Positions 52,741 to 64,000 of a stretch of 64,000 nucleotides of DNA are shown here, one piece after another; positions within the stretch are counted from its first letter, which is position 1, and each line of letters starts with the position of its first letter. The notes beneath the pieces are model-generated. The model did not search any database and was not told where the DNA came from. It saw nothing but the letters and a program-made list of their open reading frames with translations. A program made the position numbers and the translations under genes. Source of the DNA: Gracilaria domingensis (taxonomy: Eukaryota > Rhodophyta > Florideophyceae > Gracilariales > Gracilariaceae); contig VCMS01000107.1 in NCBI GenBank assembly GCA_022539475.1, forward strand, positions 185,939-249,938. Direction: 5' to 3'.

Positions 52741-53242
52741 ATTGTGGGCCAGGAGGTACATATAGATTGGCCGCGGTTTCTCGTTCGGACGTGGTGAAGT
52801 GTAGTGCCGCGCGTGGTTAGGAAGGTCTGCAATCTCCATGTTGGTCCATCGTAGTGAGAAAGATAATGTTGAGTGATATGAAAGCCTCAGGGTGCAGGTG
52901 TGCGAGGGAGAACAACGATTGAGTGCGATAGCGCTCCACTCGAAACATGTAAAATGCACAGTAGTACTCGATTGACAATAGCGCTCAAGAGTGTTGATTC
53001 CAGAGCTGCTATCTGAACAACATGGCCCACCATTTACTACATTCTGATTGGCGTTCTTAATTCTATCTGACTGGTACTTAAGAACTTTCAGTCCCAAAAG
53101 GGTTAAACATCACTCCGCGACCAAAAACGCGCCATTATTCAAATCTAGCATACATATAAAAAGGCAAAAGAGCAATCGCCAGGCCAACTTTCATTGTAAA
53201 GAAAGCAGAAAATGCCTCAACGCAAACTACTAAACAAACAGC

Positions 53243-53490
53243 CCCAAGCAAAACTGGTTAAGGGAAACCTAAAAGGGTTTTAAGTAGACTTGCAGACAAG
53301 ACGACTGGTGTAGTAAGGTAATATGACCAACGTCATTGAAAAATAAGTAAGTTTTTGTTTCACTGACATTTCCATGAGCGTGATTTTTTGAAAAAATTAA
53401 ATTCCTTGAAAGTGCCTTTATATTTTATTGGAAGGCATCAATTTCATTTACCTCCGCATGATGATTCAATGACAATGGGTTTTGCTAGGG
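53243..53490 (+). repeat. R2, copy e: 248-bp MITE with AGC duplication
   Basis: Runs CCCAAGCAAAACTGG to GGGTTTTGCTAGGG, with AGC on both sides (53,240-53,242 and 53,491-53,493). Same length as copy d and very similar throughout (for example GACTTGCAGACAAGA and TGATGATTCAATGACAATGG), 35 kb apart. Confidence 0.75.
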
Positions 53491-53893
53491 AGCGAAAAGG
53501 GATAAATCTTTGCGGATTACCATCATGGCCTTTTTCAGCAAAATACCGCAAAGAGCTTGAGCAAAGTCTTAGATGCATCCAAAAGTTCCTCAATCACCAG
53601 CACTCTCAACAGCAGTGTGTACTTTAAAACAAAAATTCTCAACTGTTCAAGACAATTGTGCGGGCAATTGTTCCAAAAACCACTAAACCCCGATGCAGCG
53701 CCGCCCAGATGAAGAAGCTATATGACTTACCAATCTTTATCTGTAGAGTTCAACGTAGCCATTCAAATTTTCCGTATTGGAGATACAAAAACATAACGTA
53801 GGGTCCATATTTGTCAAAAGTGTTTTCAAAATTTTTGATTGAAATGGGCACGTTTAAAAGTACAATTCAAAGCAATCAAATAGAAAAAGTATT

Positions 53894-54463
53894 ATCTTCA
53901 GCGACGAGAAGAAATTCAATTTTGATGATAACGTCGGACTAGCTTGTTATGGGCCCGAATTTCGATCCTGTTCTGAAGTTTTCTCAAAACAGCAGCAAGA
54001 TACTGCATCTTTGATCCTTTGGCGGGCTATTTCGTACTATGTCGTTAGCAATCTGGATCTCTTGGAAGGCAATCAACACTCCAAAAAGTATTTTGAAACT
54101 CTGCGTCGCACGCTTTTATCATTTGCTGCGCAATCTTGTAGGGAGAGGTGGACGTTATTGCAAGATGGTTTTTCCAGGTACAGGTCAAACTACACAAAAA
54201 AGTGAATGTCGGATAGAGAAGCTGATTTTTGGACCGGCAAGAAAAGTCTCTGCAATTTATATCCTATTGAGAACGTATGGTAATGGCTTGCTCGGAACGT
54301 CCACGAGAGTGCTAAGCAGTTTGAAGATGTTCAGGAATTGGCACAGAAAGTAGGGCAGTACTGGGAGGAAATCAAGGATAGATATATACGTTCGTTTTAT
54401 CATTCTATACACAATCGTCTACTAAAGGTTACTAAAGGAGAAAGGGCCACTAAGAAGTACTGA
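53894..54463 (+). pseudogene. Tc1/mariner transposase, catalytic half
   Basis: A single frame reads IFSDEKKFNFDD with the first Asp, EVFSKQQQDTASLILWRAIS, NLDLLEGNQHSKKYFETLRR and WTLLQDGFSRYRSNY with the second Asp. Then come NLYPIENVW with the Glu of the usual DPxENxW-type site, WLARNVHESAKQFEDVQELA, YIRSFYHSIHNRLLKV and a final TKKY. Stops lie at 54,203 (TGA) and just after ENVW (TAA, about 54,275). The family's SPDLNP before the Glu is degraded. The helix-turn-helix half upstream is no longer readable; MITE copy e lies 400 bp upstream. Confidence 0.75.
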
Positions 54464-55559
54464 TGGGGTCTGTTGGCTGATTGAGATGTTCTGGATCGTA
54501 TAACAGTTGGCGGCTTCATGTCTTTTTCGTGCAGGTACATCCAAGACAAAGATGTAAAACGTTGCGTTTAAGTGGAGCTTTATTGATTCTACCTCGCCGT
54601 CGTGGGCTCCTTTTTTGACCCGCCAGCTAAGACACAAACTGAACTGCATACTTGTGGCTTGCGGGCAAAAAAGAATTTTGGATCTATAACCATTTCGCAC
54701 ACTTTATCAGTGTAGCCAAATACTAAAACCAAGAAGTCAAAAAGTTGCAGATAGTTTTGACTTGTTCCAGAGCAACGCTATCAGTGCAAACGACATGCGT
54801 ACAGTATTTACTGTACTGTTCACTGGGCACACGATGGATCACGTGGGGCGAGAAAGACAGAACGGCAACGTGGCGTCTTTTGATTTGCTCTGCAGTTTAG
54901 CTCAGAGCTAAACGTAGTGCCAAATCGCCTCCCGTTTAGCATTTGACTTAGCTCGAAAGCAAAAAATTTTGGGTTTTACCTCATCTGAGAGCATACCTAT
55001 CAGACTGGCCAAGAGAGTAAATAGATATATTTTTGTCTTTAGCATGGCTTCGTCCACCCCTATCAGATCAGGTAAAGCCAAATATTTGGCAGTTAAGGTC
55101 TATGAACTGCCAAATCCGATGAGATATGGCATTAAGTTGAGCTTGAGTGCTAAACTCCAGAGCAAATCGAAAAGGGCTACGTTGTGGTACTACTGCTTTG
55201 GTGCCAACTCCAAACCAGAACAAGTAGACGTCATCTCAGCACGAAGATGAAGCAGGTGTGACTCCCGTGAGTGGGGGTACCGTGAGTGCTCAGTGCGGCG
55301 AAGTGCTACATTCTTCCGGTATTATGGTTACATTCTCTCTCGAGTGCGAGGCCTGGTTCTCCAGTGCAGTCTTCCATCGTGGCCGGGCTCCTTCCTTTCC
55401 AGTACGGTCTTTTCCGTGGTGCTCCTAAAAGTGGGAGCTGGCGTCGATGTAGTACCTTGGCCTTACCCTTGTGGGATTCCCACGCCACGCGGCGAAAGCG
55501 GGGAAGAACGAGATTATCTCTCCCCCTCCCCAACTTGAGCTGGGGGTGTGAAGAGTAGT
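54464..55559. other. Spacer before Ty3/gypsy element II
   Basis: 54,890-55,230 contains TTTGGCAGTT / AACTGCCAAA (55,086-55,120 region) and other small inverted words, and may be a short non-autonomous element. 55,260-55,560 is GC-richer and may be the degraded 3' end of element II. No gene. Confidence 0.35.
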
Positions 55560-58500
55560 ATCCCGGGTGACGGGGGCATGCGCGTGTGCTCTAACGTGCG
55601 GAAAACAGCGGCCTGGTTCGTCGCTGGCTCTGTCGGAAGAACGAAAAGGCCGCGCTCTGGACGCGGTTGGATCGATAGAGGTTGCTGGCCTTCTTCTGCA
55701 GCCGCGGGTAATTCCTGTGCAGGGACGATATCCGAGAGAGTCGGAGATGAGCTGAACGACTCCGGCTTCGGTGCCGGTACGATGCGATCGAGCGAGAAGC
55801 GCTCGTGAGCTCCCTTGAAATCGAGGACAACCGTGGTTTCGGTCGACTATACTACCCAGTACGAGCCATCGGCGACTGGCGACAACTTGTGGCGCTTCTC
55901 CTGCTCGGGGTTGCAGTACTCTTTGCCGAGGAAAACGTGGTCATTCTCCCGAGTCGGAGTGGCGTTCCGACGTACCCGGACGTCGAGGATCCACTTTTAC
56001 GCGGACAGATCCTTACCGAGGTTTTCTTGGACCTTCGGGACAAGGCGAGTGAACCAGGCGTTCCAGGCGTCCCTGTGTACCCGGGGTGACGGGAATATTT
56101 CCAACGTCGGTGGGAGTTCGAGAGCCACCGTCGGTGGAGTGCGAGAGAGCACTATCTTGAATGGCGAGAACTTCGTCCTGTGATGCACCTCTGTGTTATA
56201 GGCGTACTTCACCGCACCGGAGTAGGGATCCCAATAAGTTGGGTGTTCTGACGCGTAAGTCCGCAATGCGTTTAACATCGTGCGGTTAAATCTCTCCACT
56301 TGACCGTTGCGTTGCCGATGGTAGGTGGTCAGGAACCAGTTTTGGATGACCAGTATCCGGCATACGTCTTGGAAGAATTTCGTTGTAAACTGCGAGCCGT
56401 TATCCGATAACAGATCAATCTGTGGTCCGTAGACAAACACCAAGTGGGTGACGAAGGCTTGTGCCCCTGCACTAGCAGTAATCTTAACGAGACGGACTGT
56501 CCGTACTAATTTCGAGAAGCGGTCTGTGATTAATAGTAGAAACCGGTTGTTCCGACGTGTTCGGATGAGCTCTCAGAGGATGTCAATTGCTTCAAACGCA
56601 AGAGGTAATCGCGATGGGAAGAGAACTCATTGCTTGGAATACCTCCGCAGATTCACGTGGTTCTTCCCGCAATCCGAACATCCACGCACCGTGGGATATG
56701 CGTCTAATGCCATTGCCGGCCAGTAGAAGTCCCTGCGAAGGGTGTCGTAAATTTCCTTTCACCGCGGTGACCTGATAACTTCGCACACTGCGCTAAGGTT
56801 AGAAATTGAGACTGTAACGAGTGTGGTGCCACGATCTGTAGCCTTGGCTCGACTGTTTGGATGAGATACCCTGGTGATTAGTAAGAAGAGAATTTAAGCT
56901 CCACCGTTGAGTCGGGCGCGAATCTGCGTGCACGTAAGGTCCCTGTATTGCTCCTGAATTACCTCCTCTGAAACAATTGGGATGAACGATCCCGGCACGG
57001 ATTCCGCGTCTGACGTGGCCAGAATGGCTTCGTAGACCTCCATCTCGGACTCAGCATCGGTGTCTCCGCCGTCTTCTTTTCCAAGAGGAAACATGGGATA
57101 TCCACGTCATCCACTGGTTCAGCCTCCGCGCCTGTCGCCAGGTGAGAGAGCGCGTCAGCCTCACTGTTCAGGGTTCCCGTCCTGTAACGTACTTCGAAGC
57201 CAAACTCCGAGAGACAGAGACACCACCGCGGCAGGAGGGCTCTGCGATGGAGAGGAGCCAAAGCAATGATGTCTCTTCGGTGTTCACCACAAGAGGTCCA
57301 CAATAAAGTACGGGCTGGGGTTCTGTAGCGCCCATACGACTGCCAAACATTCTTTCTCGGGTATCCAGTAATTCTTCTCATGAGCGTTGATTCTTCTTGA
57401 CCAAAATCCGATTGGTACGCGCTCCCCACTGTCAGTGGTCTGAAACAGTGAGCAATCAATCAGTTTGTTACTTGCATCCGTATCGACTTTGTACGGTAAT
57501 CCGACTTCGTAGGCCAGGTAACGGCATCCACAAGGGATGAGAAGACCTGTGGCTCAGGGTCTCCAAATGGTTCCAGTGTGACTGGTTGCTCTTCTCGAAG
57601 AAGGAACTTCAACGGAGCTGCGGTATCCGCAAAGCGCGGTGTGAAGCCTCAGTAGAGGTTAAAAAGACAGGAAAGGATTGGAGTTCCGTCTGCGTCATCG
57701 GTTTTTGGCCTCCTTCATGGATTTCACGCGCAAGTCGTCGGTGGACAGCCGCCCCGGACGGATTACATGTCCAAGTTACTTCACAGTTGATGTGAAGAAC
57801 TCACATTTCTTCAGCTTGAGGGTGATACTTGCGTCTCGCAGTACTCGCATTACTTCCTTTACATGCTTCAGATACTCGTCCAGATTACTAGAAAACATGA
57901 GAATATTGTCCAGGTGAACCAGGCAAGTCTTTTGCTTAAAGCAGGCGACTAAGATATCCACCGCTCGCTGGAAAGTGAGCGGAGCGTTCGTTAATACGAA
58001 TGGAATCCGCTTAAAGCGATACAGGCCCTGGTAGCAGACAAACGCCGCCTTGTCGCGGTACTGTTCCCTAACAGGGACTTTCCAATATCCCCAGTTTGAA
58101 TCTAGGGTCGTGAACACTTTCGGGACTCCAAGCGAGTCAATACACTTATCCATCCCAGGGATGAGGTAAACGTCCCTGACGGTGACCGCGCTGAGCTTGC
58201 GTTATTCAATGCAAAATCTCCACGAGCCATCGACCTTAGGAGCCAACACTACGGTCGAGGCCCATCGTGACTGGGCCGGTTCAATCACTCCAGCACGGAG
58301 CATCTTCTCAACTTGAGTCTTTTCTTCCTCAGAAGCTGTCGGTCCAGCCCTGTACGGTTGTTGCGAAATGGGCCCGGTTTCCAGGAGTAAGTCAATCCGG
58401 TGGTCCGTAATCCCAATCTTAACAAAGGAACCGTCCCAGATCGGGGTAAATTCACGGAGTATGTCCCGTAACTGATCGCGGTGAGACTCCGGGACATGGG

Positions 58501-61500
58501 AGAAGTCCAATGCCTCCAGTTCCTCAATGGGGTCCTTCGTCGATTCCGCCTCTTGCGGCTTCAGCTGTCCATCAAGTGGGGATAACATCTCGTTTCCTGA
58601 CAAGTTCGGTTCATCCCTTGTTTGAAGTGGAAGGCTGTGATGCCCCCCATCTTCCGACAAATGTGCAGTATGTTCTACCGAGGGGGGCGAGTGAGAGGAA
58701 TAGATACCTTTCTCCTCCCCCTCCCTAAGAATAACGAGCACGAAAATCTCGGCGGCGGAGGCCTTAGTAAGGATCATGGCCACCGGGTGTGGCAGTTTCG
58801 AGCCAATTACTTGGTTCTTCACCAAGCACTGCTGGATGGGGCTGAGGTTAGCCACGAATACCTTGAAGGGTTTCTCAGGTTGCACGAGGACACTACCGTT
58901 TTCCGACGTAAGTTGGTTTTTCTTATACAGCTGAGGTGACGTTTGCACCGTCTGTAGACCATGTCGAGCGGAAATTACCGGGAACACTACTTGCGTTCCG
59001 GGTGGGAGACAGTTCAGCCGCGCCACACGGATCTTCGTGGAAGGACGGCCTGTCTCCTGGGGCACCTGAGCCGCTCGGAGCGGGGCCTGTTTCTTCAACG
59101 CCCCGGCGAAGTGGTTCCCGAGTAATCGGGATTGTATTGCCGTCCACCAACTCGACAACTTTGTACCGTCGTCAGATTGCTGGAAAGAAGCGGTCTCAAA
59201 AGTCGCATCTTAAAATGACTGGGGCTGCAGGAGCTCGACAAACGAGGAAGGACCACTGCACGAGGCAGCCCTCCAACTTTACCCTGAGGTCCATCGTACT
59301 CACCAGCGAGATGGGCTTGTTGTTCGCGTCAGCAATGTCCATCTCCGGCGGAGGGCGTACGAAGAACCGCAACGGATGTGGTAACAATGAATGAACCAAA
59401 ACATTTGGCCCATCGCTTGTATCGGGAACGGATGATTGCCGAACCATGTACTCGTCTCAGACACCCAGGTCGTCGTAAACTTTGTAATTTAGTTTCCCCA
59501 CCAGGACTCTGTCCGTAGTACGGAGATTTCTAGACCGCATCCACGGGCGACGGAGAACAGCTAAATGTTCCGAGTTCACGTCTGTGGGCTCCATGTTCCT
59601 TGTGGGAATTTTGACCGGGAAGCGAGGCGTGGGCGCCTCAGACGCCTCCAACCTCGACTCAGGAGACGCTTCTCCACGAGAGGAGACTCTCGCACTCTGT
59701 TTTTCTGAGCACCATCCCTGTCTGGCGGTGCTTGGGAAGCACTCGAGGCTTCCACGGTGCCGTTACTTCCTTGAGGATGGCGAGATTCCTTGTCGTGTGA
59801 CGAGGGTTTCGAATATGAAAATCAATTACATACTAATATTGATATGTTTAGGGGTCCCTCCATTCAGGGCATTGATTGCGCATCTCATTAGAGTGGGGAA
59901 CCGGCAATGCTAGAACATGGTTCCCGGCATATAGGGTAGGGTCGACGCCTTCAGTAGATGCCTCCGGTGTGGCCGAGAGCCCCATGGTGGGAAAGGAACC
60001 GTCGTTCTGTAGCAGATGGAAATTATCGTACTCCTCCTGAGCTGAGCTCCTCGTGAGGGACGCCCATGGCGATCGAGATTCCATGCGGAGTACCTTTTTG
60101 GTCTTGTCCCTTCGACCCCCTCCGGGCTCGGATTGCATCACCCTCAGCTTGTGAAAACTGTACTAGTTCGAGGTATGTGATCTTCCGTCGTTCCTCACGA
60201 TGAAGGGCTACCCATGTCCTGATACCGGGCTACGTCCACCAAAAAAGATGGAACATTTTTCCCTGGCGGAGTAGACGTTACCACAGCTGTGGAAGGCTTT
60301 GTTCAACCTAGTAGAATAGGTGATTTCCGTTTCATCCGGCTTCTGCTTCGTGTCCCACAATGCGAGGACAGCCTGCTGGATGGCAGTACCAGTCGCGTAA
60401 GATCGCGATAGGTACTGCACTGTTTCCGGCCAGCAGGTTACTTCTCCCTCCGACGCTCGTGGCGAAACGCGGACCGAATTGAACTTGTCCTGGGCCACTC
60501 CCTTCACAAAGTAGGGGATAGCTACATAAGCTTGAGTTTCACTCATGAGAGGCATCCCCGCCTCCTTCAAAAAATGGGCTAAGAAGTCCAACACCAAAAT
60601 TGGGTCCTCCCCCTAGAAGAAATTTTTCGTTTTTGTGACGGCATTTGGAATGCAAATTTTGCTCTTCTAAAACCCCCAAGTGTACCTCTCTGTGTACGCC
60701 ATTCCCGTTCCATTTGGACACCTCTGCGACGGCAAATCAAGATTCTTAATAGTTTATTTCATTACTCGGAGTGCGCTTGTAGTGGAATCTGACAACGCGG
60801 GGTGCAACATGCGAGCAATGTGGGCGCAGATGGAGTGCAGAGTGTATCGCTTGCTCTCGTAATGCCCTCCATCGGCATGGCACCTGTCCTCTATTTGGAT
60901 ACCTCGAAATTGACCTGAAAACAGACATCGCGCGTGCGCCAAATATAGTCCATATGGCATCCAATTATCATCCATGAGTGCCAATCAACCTCAGATTGCG
61001 CTCCCCTTTCCCCAGAAGTTTCTTATAGGGTCCTCGGAGAACTTATTGTACTTCAGGCTCAGTTTCAGCTGACGGATGCAATCCTTCACCCTGTCTGTCC
61101 CCCATGAGGTTTGCACGCCGCTGGAGTCCTCCAACCAATAGTATCGATACGGAGCAGCTTCCGATAGAAAAGGGTAGTCGGCTTCAATTCCTTAAGACCA
61201 AGGTGCTCTCGTTTTTTCTCCCGACGTGAGAGGCCCAAGGATAGCTCTCTCAACTCCGACTTAGTGGGTGGGCTCCTTGAGGGGACCTCTACATCCCCCA
61301 CGGAGGAGTCAGACGGCGAGCTACTGTCCGAATCCGACTCCGACGAGGAGTTAAGGCGCGAATCCACCTCCAACATCATTTTTTTCTTCAACTTCGGTCC
61401 ACAGCGACCTTTCTGAGGTGGGACTTCAGCGATGCTTCAGCATCGGAACCACCTGGTGGTAAGGCATGAGCAACGATGATTGCCTCCACCATTTCACTAC

Positions 61501-62012
61501 GGCCTTTCAGGCGGCTGACAAGCTCGGAGCTCTCCGTGCGAAGGGCTTTCGACACCTGCTAGCCTTCCATCAGCTGATCAACATCAGATCTCAGCACAGG
61601 AATAAAGTCTGTGTTGTCCTGCTCGCCCGAATCCCCCATTCGGCTGCGGAGCGAGGTAATCTCCTGAATCAGGTTTACCTGCGAGTTCTGCAGAATCCTC
61701 ACTTGTGCCTCCAATTCTCGTAGTGTATATTCATCAGACTTCGACGACAGGGCCTGTACCGCAACTTCAGGATCAGCCAGTCCTTGAACTTTGCTTTGGG
61801 GGGTACCGTTACTAGTCGAACAGGCACCCCTGCAAGCAGGACCTGGTTCATCATTTCCCTGGACGTTGACGGCACCCCTGCAGAAGCGGTGGTAGGCTCT
61901 GGAGTAGACGAGAAGTTCCGGGTGGAACATCAGAGCCGGGAACCGCACCCGTTCTCGAACGGTTATTCTGGGAGCGATTCTGAGACGGACGATTATTGTT
62001 CGCGGTTGACAT
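55560..62012 (-). mobile_element. Ty3/gypsy element, nearly full-length but badly broken (element II)
   Basis: Parts in order on the minus strand. Gag runs from 62,012 (MSTANNNRPSQNRSQ) to about 60,200, with a coiled coil (ELEAQVRILQNSQVNLIQEI), an acidic Ser-rich stretch and a capsid-like block (FLAHFLKEAGMPL, YATGTAIQQAVLALWDTKQK). Protease-like sequence lies near 59,200-59,450. Reverse transcriptase is at about 57,770-58,450, with YRAGPTASEEE, IEPAQSRWAS and a VHLDN box in the YLDD position. RNase H follows at about 56,900-57,460 and integrase at about 55,990-56,830 (AYNTEVHHRT). Polymerase resembles element I closely enough to be the same lineage. More than ten interruptions are evident, so it is older than element I. 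Unrelated sequence may be inserted at 60,620-61,080. Confidence 0.8.
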
Positions 62013-62640
62013 CCTTTCGAAACGATTGGGCCATTGGAGAACCAGACAAGCTTCCTCGAAAGAGATCAATAAACACAATTTCGCTGAGCGGTTCTCCCAG
62101 ACTCCAGAAGTGAAGAGAAAGTCCAAATTCGATTCTAGGTCGGGAGACCACTTGTAGTGCAAAACCACTCTATAGGCGGAGAGAAAAGCCCGTCGCGTGC
62201 ATAAATTGCTAAACCGCGCTCTCTATGTTAGGCGGCCTACTGCGAGAGCCTCCATTGAGGCCGACACGTGCCGGGCGTAACTCCGGGCTAACTCTTCATG
62301 CCCCACAGATGGCGGTGAGGCCGGAGAATACACTTATGTGGCAGGCCCCAGGATGTAGGACACAAGCCACCAGAGTGGGAAGATCCACGTTAGCGCTGGT
62401 AAAAAGAGGGGAGAATGGGGGATCGGGCCGTGTATATAGGACACGAACCCAATAACGAGCGGTGGATGGCGGAAGCAGATCTGAATAAACTTGTATACAC
62501 AAGGCGAATCACACGACAAGCGCAGACAAGTAACATACGGGTATTAAGTACAGAAAAAGCAATAGAACAAGTAAGTAGCAATTTAATATGCAGAGAGTTG
62601 TTCCTCGACGGGCAAGATCCGATAACTACACCAGAATAAT
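62013..62640 (-). mobile_element. Leader and 5' LTR edge of element II
   Basis: Read on the minus strand, an LTR ends TTTTGCACTACA at 62,153. It is followed by AG and TGGTCTCCCGACC, a TGG-initial primer-binding-site candidate, then a 120-base leader to the gag start. The LTR end is identical over 12 bases to that of LTR copy C. The outer LTR border and the matching 3' LTR were not found, so its length is unknown; the sequence to about 62,640 is assumed LTR. Confidence 0.5.
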
Positions 62641-63527
62641 GGCGATAGTCTCCTCGAAAGAGTAGAACCGTTCACCAGCGGAGCTAGTTAGAGCCAAGAT
62701 TCCTCTTGTTGGGGGCTTACTTAGTGGGAGCGATGGCGGTCGCCGTCGCCTAAATAATAACACAAAGCTACCCTAAATAACTATTTATTGCTGGCACCGT
62801 GGCCAGTATTGGCCACGTGTGCCTCACTTTGCCCCCTTGATTCACGAGCGTCCGCCTACTGGGACCCCTCTACACCTGTCCGGAACCCTATTCTTCTCCG
62901 GTAGATTCTCAAAATGGGTGAGTTCTCCCTCTCGATACTCACAAGCGGAAGGGTTACAGTCACCACCGATCTAATAGTTATGAGACGCAATTAGCGGTTT
63001 TCCCCTCAAAAGGCGTTTTGATCTACATTCCGTTGAAAACTGACGGTAGAGTAGAGTTCCTAAATCCACACATTTCACCAAATCAAAAAAACTTTAGGAC
63101 ATTTCCATCAGTTATGAAGGGTTCCTGTACCTGATAGAAACCCAGGCATAAATGAATAAGATTCCATTGGGTACGGTCGACGATGAGATTGTTCCTGTGC
63201 ATCGGCGGAAGCCAAACTTCAAGGTTCTTACGGCCGAGCATCTCGTTGCGGTATTTGATGACGTTAGACAGAGGTTGATAATCGGCTCCTATTCAAATGA
63301 TGAACGGATTCTTGATGTGAATGATTCGATGACTTGCGGGTGGGTAGAGGTGGTGAGTGTCTGAGTATCGATCCATTCGTTCTCGATCTCGTCGGTGTTT
63401 TCCTAGTGAATAAGATACTGCAGACGACTATTCTTCATGCGGTGATCCAACATCTTATCAATTCTACTTTCTACTAACTTAACTATCTCGCCTCTCGTTT
63501 TCTATCTTCTTTAACTTCTGCTACACC
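62641..63527. other. No gene seen
   Basis: Contains a 70-codon plus frame (63,152-63,364) with no known motif. GGCCAGTATTGGCC at about 62,811-62,824 is a perfect palindrome apart from its centre. Otherwise nothing recognisable. Confidence 0.4.
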
Positions 63528-63929
63528 TTACCTACCTTTGTATTCCATGAGTAGAGACGCATAGAATTTGGGGTGAATGTTCTTCCATTCTTCAGGGAGG
63601 TCCAACTCATACGGTCTTCCTTCAGCCATTACTTTCTTCACTTCATATGGTCCAATATGCTTCGGTGATACTTTCTTTGCACGACCTTGTTTGAGATTGA
63701 GATTCTTTGTGGACAGTAGTACCTTATCTACAACCATGAATGTCCTATCTTCTCCTCTTCTCTCGCTTTCGTCCATCATCTTCGAATTCATGGCTTCAAT
63801 TGACATTTTTGCCATTTCAGATGCGTTCTTGAGGTTCTCGATGGATTTCTCTGTTGCATCAGTCGACAATGCTACTTCATCGTGATGTAGAAAATCGGAT
63901 ATTGTCACAGGAAGTTGTCCATACTCCAA
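63528..63929 (-). mobile_element. Ty3/gypsy integrase C-terminal fragment of a different lineage (element III)
   Basis: The open frame contains VVDKVLLSTKNLNLKQGRAK, KVSPKHIGPYEVKKVMAEGR and HPKFYASLLMEYKG, the SH3-like end of a gypsy integrase. It is unlike elements I and II. It looks unbroken over the part seen and very likely continues beyond the right edge, since 5' is at higher coordinates. Probably the youngest of the three. Confidence 0.75.
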
Positions 63930-64000
63930 ATAAAACAGTCTTTAATTTGTTGAGGAGTTGATATGGTTGTTGTCAGCAAATGTAAGAGCAGGGAGTAATA

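Noticed and set aside
62415-62639. A 74-codon plus frame
   Set aside because: Same length as the Cys-rich pair by coincidence but without Cys pattern, TATA spacing or similarity; it lies in presumed LTR sequence.
1-64000. CRISPR arrays, bacterial operons, ribosome-binding sites, riboswitches
   Set aside because: No regularly spaced direct repeats and no prokaryotic gene organisation; the direct repeats seen are MITEs, LTRs and microsatellites.

Overview
The window looks like nuclear DNA of a plastid-bearing eukaryote with few introns. A red alga is my best guess, but the species cannot be fixed from the sequence. Reasons: the five host protein genes at 37.0-46.5 kb each read as one exon; two have plastid-transit-like N-termini; one is a clear RETICULATA-related (DUF3411) protein, a family of plastid-bearing eukaryotes; and the tRNA-Lys(CTT) is of eukaryotic type. 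Prokaryotic operons, ribosome-binding sites and CRISPR arrays are absent.

Layout. (1) 0-22.8 kb is AT-rich and mostly transposon debris: a pogo/Tigger relic at the left edge, a hAT relic at 3.4-5.5 kb, a 'GHTKN' transposase relic at 9.7-10.2 kb, a solo LTR at 16.5 kb and three short repeat families (R1, R2, R3). Within this debris lie two small genes of exactly 74 codons (7,691-7,915 and 20,305-20,529). They encode gaplessly alignable Cys/His-rich proteins, and each has a TATA box 141-142 bp before its ATG. These are the best candidates here for an undescribed gene family. (2) 23.6-35.0 kb is a stack of LTR elements: an LTR followed by a fossil ORF on +, a broken Ty3/gypsy chromovirus on -, and another solo LTR that split a host gene (possibly OPA3-like). 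(3) 36.2-46.7 kb is a very GC-rich host island: an ankyrin/Tyr-rich protein, a DusB-like tRNA-dihydrouridine synthase, tRNA-Lys(CTT), a plastid-targeted tail-anchored protein, a PH-domain protein, a small unknown protein and the RETICULATA-related protein. (4) 46.7-64 kb is again transposon-rich: a PIF/Harbinger pair (transposase plus Myb/SANT protein), a piggyBac transposase that is largely open, a companion Cys-containing ORF, a Tc1/mariner relic, a badly broken Ty3/gypsy element and the end of a third one.

How the genes relate. The host island mixes RNA modification (Dus beside a tRNA gene), plastid proteins (the tail-anchored protein and the RETICULATA-related protein) and probable signalling or scaffold proteins (ankyrin, PH). 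The rest is a record of at least six cut-and-paste transposase superfamilies, Ty3/gypsy elements and short non-autonomous elements whose 3-bp target duplications can still be read. Long ORFs on the opposite strands of the GC-rich genes are composition artefacts and are left out.
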